A stretch of 37,886 bases of DNA from positions 1 to 37,886 of IMG/VR virus record IMGVR_UViG_3300017755_000020; one strand, given 5' to 3'. Below, piece after piece: positions 33,201 to 37,886 of the stretch; within the stretch, counting starts at the first letter, position 1, and the number at the start of each line of letters is the position of its first letter. This stretch comes from a virus. A program made the position numbers and the translations under genes. The notes beneath the pieces are model-generated. The model was given only the letters and a program-made list of their open reading frames with translations, searched no databases and had not been told where the DNA came from.

Positions 33201-34351
33201 TTGCAAGTAGTATAGGATTTAGTTTCTTTGAAGGAGAACAGGTTACAGCAAGTAATCCTGGTTTTGCCATGATTGGTAATGAAATCTTACAGTATACATC
33301 TGTGGGTACAAATCAACTAAGTGGCACCATTGTTCGTGGTATAGACAATACGTTCCCTAGAACTTATCCTATAGGGACACCAATACAAAAATATGAATTA
33401 TCGGGTGTATCACTTAGAAAAATAAACAAAACACATTCACTTATCAACGTAACATCTGGTATTGAAGATAGAGTCACTCTCGACTCTTACCATGTCAAAA
33501 TTACAGGTACTAAATTCTTCTCCAAGGATAAATTTGGTGGAGGTATAAAGGGTAGAGCTACAAAGAATATCATGTTTGATGCTATCACACCTACAGTGGC
33601 ACATACTCTACCACCTGGCACAGATGTAAATGCAAGTATCAGAACAATATCTGCAACCAGTGTCAGTGGTGGTGAATCATCATTTGTGGATAAAGGATTT
33701 ACAAATATATCGCTTGTGAATGAAACTGTGTTTACTGAAACTAAAATGGTTGCATCATTCTCTAATGAAGAGGCACAACTATCTCAATTACCAGCTAATA
33801 AATCATTCATGTTGCAGATGTCTATGAACACTACCAATGAAGATTTATCACCTGTCATTGATGCATTCAGAAGCAGCATATCCACAAGAAGTTCTAGAAT
33901 CAACTCACCTGTAGGAGATTACGCTTCAAGTGGTAGGGTGAATAAAGTAGATGATCCACATGAAAACATATATCAAACAAAGGTCATCAAACTCGATACA
34001 CCTGCATCCTCTCTCAAAGTAAAAGTTGGAGCGATGAGACCTGCATCAGCAGACATCAGATGTTTGTATAGATTACAAAGAGCAGATGGTGATGAAATTG
34101 ATAAAGTGTTTGAATTGATGCCAGGTTTTGATAATCTTGATGCAGCAGGGTTTGTTATAAATCCTAATAACAATAGTGGTAGAGCTGACACTAACGTGGT
34201 GGCAAGTCTTGAGAATCAATTCATAGAGTATGAATTTACTCAAGATGACTTACCATTGTTCACTGGATTCCAAGTAAAAATTGTTATTGCATCAACAAAC
34301 CAAGCAACACCTGCTGAATTACTTGACTTCCAAGCCATCGCTGTGGCATAA
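27293..34351 (+). CDS. Large DUF4815-type tail/baseplate structural protein
   Basis: A 2352-residue protein. The N-terminus (NLNVSPYFDDYDSSKNF, then LFKPGSPVQARELTTLQS and GQIEKFGKHFFKEGSM) is the DUF4815 domain found in phage baseplate-associated proteins. A short coiled coil, IGALETRIEKLEDSTSLSLL, lies at about 1120. Around 1535 a helical or beta-helical FITNITQNITNITRNT linker leads to a DDPLAQTFQVDQTDGIFITS domain, followed by a PVYLPEGEYAFVI domain. C-terminal beta modules include GTGYEDGS and GTGYQVGD repeats. It probably occupies the place of T4 gp9/gp10 and carries peripheral fibres; that is inferred from position and length. Confidence 0.75.
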   Translation: MPQNTNLNVSPYFDDYDSSKNFNRVLFKPGSPVQARELTTLQSILQGQIEKFGKHFFKEGSMIIPGVFKYDGQYTSVKVESTFFGVPVELYYDKLVGLRIQGKSSGIIAQVVKVLSSASSETNHTTLYVKYEKDSDDYLTGEFLDGETLTTLADFTYGITTISNGSDFATAINSNATNVGSAFAITRGVWFVRGVFLEVNPETIILNQYEPFASFRVGLNVKEEIITAVDDNSLYDNAAGFSNYTAPGADRFKISVSLIKKELTDFQDENFIELQRVEQGITKKIVDTTIYSEIAKEFARRTFDESGNYYVDKFDIEAKECLNDRVDVFGTYFPEQITDDGNTPSKDLMNIRIGPGKAYVKGYEVKTHGSRHIDIEKPRTTRLVESSAVPFEAGNKLRLNNILNGAQIKLSAANSDYVSLQKERLGATKSTALTEIGRARVYDFKLQNAAYTGNVSVFELFLFDIQTDVSLTLNQAHTIPLPAVIEGASSGARGFLKSAVSNSTTVVLNQVAGKFLSNEQILINGERNGRIITAITEFDLSDVRSVRSTAASRTFAADVVLETKKDLTGRSFSIAAASGSASVVTSGTSGWTKNFKIGDVIAYKRASQTDVTFNVVSAVSATNNNVTVVAAPNTVSGVCHKALPTAAVTVSDLKIVSGKIRSSKSGFMYAELPNRGIESLDLTDSLLQIRVEDTGLSTNGNGQLTMPSLTGTDLVYAPFDEERYTIIYTDGSIQSLTSDQVTIASGAKGITISGLTASQSNNVVVHSTQQKSKVKSKVKNITRSASLIVSGSNRSNSGVTTAIGDGLTFSSAFGKRVQDREISLDVPDVVSVHAVFESSGIADPTVPQLTLGSYNGPNGNNSDVILGEIGIGVSSGAAAMILGRDSTTKVDVIFKNNKAFVEGEEVNFQESGVRAILSNVDPGDNNIRGNYRLDNGQRSEFYDFGRLVRKQGFPEPQGRLKIYFDHYVINSEDSGDIITASSYDANEYNTVPVFDEIRNTDVVDFRPRVAPYSGTRSPFEFDSRDFSGSGQSARVLVSDENITFDYKHYLSRIDRLYVQKNGKFIIKQGEPAVKPVEPEAIPNAFELAKIEYPPYVFDAKREVRVTFRANQRYTMRDIGALETRIEKLEDSTSLSLLESKTESLVITDPTTGLDRFKNGFVVDPFNTFDVADKTVPFLKYDIDEGKLVSRKYSDSIDLLVGSNSVVGTNGAPDLSIDPRYVTDFGNPNVRRTGDLITLDYEQVVEREQPFATRVENVNPYMIRSWAGNLLLNPDSDVFIVNEAQQLGDFLSLSTGTDLIVTERDVPDMREQNIEFIGTRLKPGTNHYTSWAGVDMIENRDNVIPKLLEVTPVSGAFQVGETVSGLISDNTGSTQFVALRFRLGTPNHKDGPFNSPTVTYNNNPYEANVGLSSSYSETTTVLNIDTKSLSQLSDPNFFGFARVGMRLIGETSGAEAEINQLRLISDDVGALIGCYHIEQGQFINGTNTALVSSMRPTDPVTPGINFSRASTDHFSEGTVVTDNTLARIEPEPVIPVINFITNITQNITNITRNTIIQQEQDDDPLAQTFQVDQTDGIFITSVDFFFATKSDTIPLELRVVDVVNGYPSRNVRKHSIVIKNPDEVNVSSDASLPTTFTFESPVYLPEGEYAFVIITATSDYNQWICQIGEADISTADQSELGKVIVTKQPTLGSLFKGQTAGTWTPSQLEDMKYVLRRAKFTTDAGSVNFYNPSLNIHDNRNKLPENPIETFSKRVTVGLTSSIATGTDIGSIITQTSNSGASGVVAEKLAHIGGVGNDTGISITNAGTGYEDGSAQAISFVTLTGSGSGAAGIATVSSGSVTFITLNNSGTGYQVGDTMTAAIGTKGLGQNLTVTVGVTTAVNSLVLTNNTGTFDTTNTIISDGTTLPNIVPATVTTNTNQYDGLHFRVSHPDHCNHAVNNTVKISDISGDSVSTKTTIGYGISETSVVSVASSIGFSFFEGEQVTASNPGFAMIGNEILQYTSVGTNQLSGTIVRGIDNTFPRTYPIGTPIQKYELSGVSLRKINKTHSLINVTSGIEDRVTLDSYHVKITGTKFFSKDKFGGGIKGRATKNIMFDAITPTVAHTLPPGTDVNASIRTISATSVSGGESSFVDKGFTNISLVNETVFTETKMVASFSNEEAQLSQLPANKSFMLQMSMNTTNEDLSPVIDAFRSSISTRSSRINSPVGDYASSGRVNKVDDPHENIYQTKVIKLDTPASSLKVKVGAMRPASADIRCLYRLQRADGDEIDKVFELMPGFDNLDAAGFVINPNNNSGRADTNVVASLENQFIEYEFTQDDLPLFTGFQVKIVIASTNQATPAELLDFQAIAVA

Positions 34352-34358
34352 TACAACC

Positions 34359-34493
34359 ATGATAAACGATTTTTTAGACAACCTAGCAGCACATCAACAC
34401 CAAAAGATACAAGAACCTTGTGTTGGATGTGGTTGTATGTGTCCTACTGACTGTGAATGTTATGATTGTGATGACTGTTCTTGTGCATCATGA
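34359..34493 (+). CDS. 44-residue cysteine-rich protein
   Basis: The ATG at 34359 follows the DUF4815 gene by seven bases. The product begins MINDFLDNLAAHQHQK and ends in a 22-residue stretch with nine cysteines: CVGCGCMCPTDCECYDC followed by DDCSC. The CxC, CxxC and acidic spacing resembles a metallothionein or zinc/iron-binding knuckle. No known family is recognised. The longer open frame to 34281 lies inside the previous gene and is rejected. Its stop overlaps a following ATG (ATGA). A metal-binding virion or assembly role is possible. Confidence 0.65.
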   Translation: MINDFLDNLAAHQHQKIQEPCVGCGCMCPTDCECYDCDDCSCAS

Positions 34494-34627
34494 TCAATGC
34501 ATATTCTTTAGCAGCAGAAATTCTGGAGAAAACTTTAGATGAAACATACCCCATCAAAAAAGATCAAGGTGGAGAATCACCCAAATTTGAAAAGGGATGT
34601 GAGGACAAAGGCGATAGTAAACACTGA
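34490..34627 (+). CDS. Possible 45-residue overlapping gene
   Basis: An ATG overlapping the stop of the cysteine-rich gene (ATGA) opens 45 codons, MINAYSLAAEILEKTLDETY and then a polar tail. The first half looks like a helix and begins with the same MIN as its neighbour. The last 89 bases overlap the coiled-coil gene in another frame, and the polar tail may be noise. It is listed because the ATGA coupling matches the local style. Confidence 0.35.
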   Translation: MINAYSLAAEILEKTLDETYPIKKDQGGESPKFEKGCEDKGDSKH

Positions 34628-34751
34628 CACAGCAGGTTACGAACGCTATATAAATGATAGAGACGCTCGTCGAAGACAACAGAATGAGATTGATGATTTG
34701 AGACATCAAATTGATGTCTTGAAAGACTTGATTATAAAAGAAAATAAATAG
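34539..34751 (+). CDS. Small basic coiled-coil protein
   Basis: A 70-residue protein with an extended basic N-terminus (VENHPNLKRDVRTKAIVNTD), a GYERYINDRDARRRQQ segment and a C-terminal heptad helix, IDDLRHQIDVLKDLI. This layout is common among small conserved proteins of T4-like cyanophages that lie with tail genes; no function is known to me. GGAG at 34525-34528 lies ten bases before the ATG and supports this start. A late-promoter-like ATAAATA at 34744-34750 overlaps its end. Confidence 0.75.
   Translation: MKHTPSKKIKVENHPNLKRDVRTKAIVNTDTAGYERYINDRDARRRQQNEIDDLRHQIDVLKDLIIKENK
34744..34750 (+). promoter_or_regulatory. Late-promoter-like ATAAATA
   Basis: It overlaps the last codons of the coiled-coil gene, 19 bases before the next ATG, matching the late box used elsewhere in this block. 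Confidence 0.4.
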
Positions 34752-34769
34752 AAATACTGAACAAGATCT

Positions 34770-35111
34770 ATGGCAGTCCCATCAGTCAATATACAAATTG
34801 ATAAAGGTACAGACTTCTCATCTACCTTTGACCTAGGTAAAAGAGACAATGACCCATTGGATCTAACTAATTATGATTTTTCAGCGAAGATGCGAAAGCA
34901 TGCTGAAGCAACAGGTAATGTTGCTTTTGCTGCTACGTATGGTGGACAACCTACTAAAGGAAATCTTACTATAAGTCTTACTGCTGCACAAACTGGTATC
35001 ATAACTGCTGGTAGATATGAGTATGACGTTTTGGTTATAAACAGGAATAGTAATGTCAAGACTAAGGTAATCACTGGTCAAGCGTTAGTAATTCCAACAG
35101 CATCACAATGA
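34770..35111 (+). CDS. Small beta-rich structural protein
   Basis: A 113-residue protein (MAVPSVNIQIDKGTDF) with alternating strands: YDFSAKMRKHAEATGN, NLTISLTAAQTGII and GRYEYDVLVINRNSNVKTKV. This is the Ig/BppU-N-like sandwich pattern seen in phage baseplate and fibre adaptor proteins. It lies one base before the next gene. Likely a virion protein near the tail fibre; the exact role is unknown. Confidence 0.65.
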   Translation: MAVPSVNIQIDKGTDFSSTFDLGKRDNDPLDLTNYDFSAKMRKHAEATGNVAFAATYGGQPTKGNLTISLTAAQTGIITAGRYEYDVLVINRNSNVKTKVITGQALVIPTASQ

Positions 35112-35112
35112 T

Positions 35113-35454
35113 ATGTCAATTCAAATTGTTAAAGTCGGAATCGTATCAGATCATGCGGACACCAATCTTGACGGGCAACCACTCGTCGCATTTACTGTAG
35201 AGGAGGAAGGAGTGGCAAATCTACGAGACATCACAGATATTGTTTCTACCGCAGTGGGAACTGGCATAGGAACTAATTTTGTATTAACATACGATCCTAA
35301 CGCTGACAATTTTGTTTTTGTAAGTCCAGATTCAGTTGTTGATTCTGCTGTGGGATCTGTATCAGGTCCTGTTGGTTTTTCAACCACTGTAATCGATCAA
35401 TTAGGTGATGATTTAGATAATAAAATTGATCTCGACGCTGGAACATGGGCGTAA
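35113..35454 (+). CDS. Small acidic structural protein
   Basis: A 113-residue acidic protein (MSIQIVKVGIVSDHADTN). It has a VLTYDPNADNFVFVSPDSV segment, a pattern common in phage tail-fibre-associated proteins, and an acidic C-terminus, IDQLGDDLDNKIDLDAG. No catalytic motif is visible. It sits between the Ig-like protein and the fibre protein and is probably co-expressed with them. Confidence 0.6.
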   Translation: MSIQIVKVGIVSDHADTNLDGQPLVAFTVEEEGVANLRDITDIVSTAVGTGIGTNFVLTYDPNADNFVFVSPDSVVDSAVGSVSGPVGFSTTVIDQLGDDLDNKIDLDAGTWA

Positions 35455-35456
35455 TT

Positions 35457-35463
35457 CTAAATA
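35457..35463 (+). promoter_or_regulatory. Late-promoter-like CTAAATA before the fibre gene
   Basis: CTAAATA starts three bases after the previous stop and lies 21 bases before the fibre ATG, which also has a good AGAGGAAG ribosome-binding site (35467-35474). Confidence 0.5.
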
Positions 35464-35484
35464 CTAAGAGGAAGTTTTTAAACA

Positions 35485-36471
35485 ATGGCAAGTCCTGTAT
35501 TACAGTTTAAGAGAGGTAATCTCGCTAGTCTACCTGGTCTTCAAGCAGGTGAACCAGGATTTACCGCAGATAAGTATGATCTATACGTAGGTATTGACTC
35601 TACAACAAGCAATAATCAATTCATAGGATCAGGAAGATTTTGGGACAAGGGTAGTGCTACAGCAGCGTCTGGAGTAAAACTTGTAGAAGCAAGAAATAAT
35701 GGTGCAAATTCAATAACAATCAAGGCACCCACCACATTAGCAGGTAATCAAGACTATGTAATGCCAGCTACTGCTGTCAATACTGGATACTTGAAGTCTG
35801 ATGGTTCGGGCAATCTATCATGGGATACTGTACCAAATAAATCTGCATCTGGAGGTACAGGTGCTGGTGCGGTCAATGTGGCAGGTGTAGGTACAATTAC
35901 ATACTTCAAAGCAACACATGCTGCTGTCACTGGTGTGACAACAATGGCATCTGCTAAAGTAAGTGATCTTACATCTGGAAGAGTAGTTACTGCTGGATCA
36001 GGTGGTGAATTACAAGATAGTGGTAATTTGACATTCAATGGATCACAATTGAATGTTACGGGTAGTATCAACGCAACCAGTGATTTTTCAGTTGGTGGTA
36101 ATCTAACAGTTAGTGGAACAGTCACACAGTTGAATACAGTCAATACAACTGTTGAGGATGTATTGCTTGAGTTACAAGTTGTTGATGGTGCATCACTGAG
36201 TTCAGATACTAATAAAGACGTTGGTGTTATCATGAACTACTATAGTGGTTCTGCTAAGAAAGCTGCTGTATTTTGGGATGACTCTGTAGGTAGAATAGTT
36301 GTTGGATCTCAAGTATCTGAGAGTTCAAGTGTTCTTACTATCTCTGAATATGCAGGGTTTGAAATAGGCTCATTGCATGTGAATGATTGTGCAGGTGCAA
36401 CACAAGTTATATCATGTTCTGGAACAACTCGTTCACTTGAAAACATAACCATAGATGGAGGCTCGTTCTAA
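35485..36471 (+). CDS. Tail-fibre-like protein
   Basis: A 328-residue protein. The N-terminus (LQFKRGNLASLPGLQAGEPG followed by FTADKYDLYVG) is the fibre/tropism-determinant head found in many phage fibres. The middle (YLKSDGSGNLSW, ASGGTGAGAVNVAGV) and the segment TLNFN-like LTFNGSQLNVTGSINATSDF with NLTVSGTVTQLNT are typical of fibre shaft repeats. The C-terminal domain (EDVLLELQVVDGASL to the end) is less typical. It probably contributes to receptor binding or fibre attachment. No chaperone-type endopeptidase is seen. Its stop overlaps the next start (TAATG). Confidence 0.75.
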   Translation: MASPVLQFKRGNLASLPGLQAGEPGFTADKYDLYVGIDSTTSNNQFIGSGRFWDKGSATAASGVKLVEARNNGANSITIKAPTTLAGNQDYVMPATAVNTGYLKSDGSGNLSWDTVPNKSASGGTGAGAVNVAGVGTITYFKATHAAVTGVTTMASAKVSDLTSGRVVTAGSGGELQDSGNLTFNGSQLNVTGSINATSDFSVGGNLTVSGTVTQLNTVNTTVEDVLLELQVVDGASLSSDTNKDVGVIMNYYSGSAKKAAVFWDDSVGRIVVGSQVSESSSVLTISEYAGFEIGSLHVNDCAGATQVISCSGTTRSLENITIDGGSF

Positions 36472-36833
36472 TGTCACTAAACAGTGGTTTTATTACTCAA
36501 GGTATAAGTAAATCAATTTCTGATCATTTCAACGCACAACCTGGATACGTAGGAAGAATGTTGAGCACCATTGCAGGTATTACAACATATACAACAGGAA
36601 GTGTTGGGGGCATGAATAATCAGGGTATATGGTTAGAGGCAGATGGCACAACAAAATTTTATGCTTTTCAAGGAAAATATGCTTTTGCGTTTTATGCTGG
36701 TGCAGTTGAAAGTGAAAACTGTGGATATTACGAAGGTTGGATAACTGATATACCTCAAAAAATGAATGCGTTTCTAACAGCTTTAGAAGCAAAAACTGAT
36801 CCAGATGTCACAGAAGGTAAAGGCAATTATTAG
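36471..36833 (+). CDS. Unknown protein coupled to the fibre gene
   Basis: A 120-residue protein (MSLNSGFITQGISKSISDHF) with a central Gly/aromatic-rich region, GIWLEADGTTKFYAFQGKYA and FAFYAGAVE, then a C-terminal helix, DIPQKMNAFLTALEAKTD. It overlaps the fibre stop as TAATG, so co-translation is likely. It could be a fibre cap or assembly partner. I do not recognise the family. Confidence 0.6.
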   Translation: MSLNSGFITQGISKSISDHFNAQPGYVGRMLSTIAGITTYTTGSVGGMNNQGIWLEADGTTKFYAFQGKYAFAFYAGAVESENCGYYEGWITDIPQKMNAFLTALEAKTDPDVTEGKGNY

Positions 36834-36835
36834 TA

Positions 36836-36842
36836 CTAAATA
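36836..36842 (+). promoter_or_regulatory. Late-promoter-like CTAAATA before the coiled-coil gene
   Basis: CTAAATA begins two bases after the preceding stop and 28 bases before the ATG at 36864. Confidence 0.45.
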
Positions 36843-36863
36843 AGATCACCATACTATAAGATT

Positions 36864-37034
36864 ATGAATGAAGAAGTAAATGCAGTGATGCAAGTTTATC
36901 AAAATAAACTAAACAATTTGATGGCACAGAACATCGCTTTTGAAGCAAAGATTATTACTCTGACAAAACAATTAGAACAGAAACAGACACAAATAGATGG
37001 TGGTGAAATCTCGGAAACTCCTCCTACAGAGTGA
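36864..37034 (+). CDS. 56-residue coiled-coil protein
   Basis: The ATG at 36864 opens 56 codons, MNEEVNAVMQVYQNKLNNLM and onward, with heptad-spaced hydrophobics through ITLTKQLEQKQTQID and a short polar tail. Nearly all of it predicts one helix, as in small phage assembly or scaffold-like proteins. The stop TGA shares its last base with the methyltransferase ATG (TGATG), which supports both starts. Function unknown. Confidence 0.65.
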   Translation: MNEEVNAVMQVYQNKLNNLMAQNIAFEAKIITLTKQLEQKQTQIDGGEISETPPTE

Positions 37035-37537
37035 TGGAGTCCTATTTTAATGGGATTTGGAAAGACACGAATTATCAATTTCTTAAGTATAGTGGCTATA
37101 ATTTGGTCGATTACATTAATAGTAAGAAACCATCTAGTGTCCTAGATGTAGGGTGTGGTTATAACAAACTCAAAAGTTTAATTCCAAATCTTATTGGTAT
37201 AGATCCATACAATGATGCTGCAGATATAAAAGTATCAATAGAAAAATATAGGTCAGTTCCATTTGACATGGCATTGTGTCTTGGTTCAATAAATTTTGGT
37301 GATGAGAAAACTATTGATAATCAAATAGATAAACTACACACCTTATGGAGAAGTGAGGCAATATTCAGAGTCAATCCTGGTATACCACATGAGGGTGTTG
37401 AGGGTATTGAATGGTATAAGTGGTCACATAACAAGATATTTTCTGTTGCAAAAAAATATAATTACAAGGTAAAAGACCTAAAAATGGAGTATACAGAACA
37501 GAACCATCTGAGATACTTCTTCATATATACTAAATAA
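37034..37537 (+). CDS. Class I SAM-dependent methyltransferase-like protein
   Basis: A 167-residue protein with SAM-binding motif I (SSVLDVGCGYNKL, about 34-46) and an acidic motif II (LIGIDPYND, about 53-61). MALCLGSINFGDE occupies the motif IV region. It lacks a DPPY-type signature, so small-molecule, protein or glycan methylation is more likely than adenine methylation. It is coupled to the coiled-coil gene by TGATG and lies among tail genes, so a virion protein could be its target. A GTG at 37031 is an alternative start. Confidence 0.72.
   Translation: MESYFNGIWKDTNYQFLKYSGYNLVDYINSKKPSSVLDVGCGYNKLKSLIPNLIGIDPYNDAADIKVSIEKYRSVPFDMALCLGSINFGDEKTIDNQIDKLHTLWRSEAIFRVNPGIPHEGVEGIEWYKWSHNKIFSVAKKYNYKVKDLKMEYTEQNHLRYFFIYTK
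37530..37536 (+). promoter_or_regulatory. Late-promoter-like CTAAATA before the last gene
   Basis: CTAAATA overlaps the stop codon of the methyltransferase and lies 24 bases before the ATG at 37561, spacing close to that at the other late boxes. Confidence 0.5.
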
Positions 37538-37560
37538 CACTGTAGATAGGTAATTTAAAA

Positions 37561-37886
37561 ATGCTTTCTGGAACAGATTTCGTCAAGAAGATCAAGGAAG
37601 GAAACAAGGAACTATTTGAAGCTTCACGCTCAAACGTTCGTCGTTTCTTCGCTTCTAAGCCAAGTGATGAGTATCTTGTCGAGCACTTCCGTGGACGTAT
37701 GGTCAACGAAGCTCAGAACATGTACGCCATCGCTGGTCAAGTTGCATCCGCAGATCCTTCTACTGACGTAAAAGACTTAGAACTACTAAGCCGTCAAGCT
37801 ATGGACGAAGCAAAGCACTTCCGTATGGTAAAGGAAGTAATCGAGCACATCACTGGTGAAGAACTAGATGTTGCTGCTGCATTCGC
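37561..37886 (+). CDS. Partial helical protein, possibly ferritin-like (cut by window end)
   Basis: An open frame starting MLSGTDFVKKIKEGNKELFE runs off the window after 108 codons. It is entirely helical, with MVNEAQNMYAIAGQ and DEAKHFRMVKEV. The latter contains an ExxH-type motif (EAKH), with an upstream Glu on another helix, as in ferritin-like di-iron proteins. That reading is tentative because the C-terminal half with the second ExxH is missing. Codon use differs strongly from the neighbours: all but one of the arginines are CGT, with frequent AAG, ATC, TTC and GTC, whereas the structural genes prefer AGA and A/T endings. This suggests very high expression or recent acquisition from a less AT-rich genome. 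Confidence 0.6.
   Translation, partial: MLSGTDFVKKIKEGNKELFEASRSNVRRFFASKPSDEYLVEHFRGRMVNEAQNMYAIAGQVASADPSTDVKDLELLSRQAMDEAKHFRMVKEVIEHITGEELDVAAAF

Noticed and set aside
15698-33999. Many long minus-strand frames opposite the structural genes
   Set aside because: They are mirror frames of Gly/Thr/Ser-rich coding sequence, have no motifs, and run against a continuous late transcript.

Overview
The window looks like part of a T4-like contractile-tailed phage genome (Straboviridae/Kyanoviridae type), most likely one infecting marine picocyanobacteria. The evidence is the order gp25 - gp6 - very large structural protein - second structural protein - gp8 - DUF4815 protein, recurring late-promoter-like CTAAATA/ATAAATA boxes before late genes, AT-rich composition, and TTTTCCACA repeats that match the DnaA box described for cyanobacteria. 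Host and genus are inferred; no database search was run.

Region 1 (1-1245) is a control region. It holds three tandem TTTTCCACA boxes, nine copies of a palindromic GTATCATATGATAC-like element, two CTTGACA-N3-TGTCAA palindromes and one small winged-helix gene (634-966).

Region 2 (1266-11734) is an accessory island of small-molecule or glycan tailoring enzymes. On the minus strand lie five paralogous sulfotransferases (ST-A to ST-E, numbered left to right), with a 2-oxoglutarate/Fe(II) oxygenase coupled between ST-D and ST-C and a 30-residue membrane microprotein at the 3' end. On the plus strand lie an SGNH-like hydrolase, a sixth sulfotransferase (ST-F), a 29-residue microprotein, a NodU-type carbamoyltransferase, a second SGNH-like hydrolase, a glycosyltransferase-like protein and a small acidic protein. 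A strong rho-independent terminator follows. The two strands diverge from one CATG in which the two start codons overlap. ST-B, ST-A and the microprotein have their own sigma70-like promoter and a roughly 190-nt leader that can fold into a multi-stem RNA. Most genes in the island overlap by ATGA, TGATG or TAATG, so their products are probably made together. Together they could hydroxylate, glycosylate, sulfate, carbamoylate and deacylate a common acceptor, such as a host surface glycan or the phage's own fibre. The acceptor is unknown.

Region 3 (11739-37537) is the late structural block: baseplate wedge gp25, gp6, a 2761-residue YHYH-type protein in the gp7 position, a 1045-residue structural protein, gp8, a 2352-residue DUF4815 protein, several small proteins (one very cysteine-rich), a tail-fibre-like protein, a coiled-coil protein and a methyltransferase.

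Region 4 (37561-end) is the 5' part of a helical, possibly ferritin-like gene with codon use unlike its neighbours. I see no tRNA, CRISPR array, insertion sequence or integrase.
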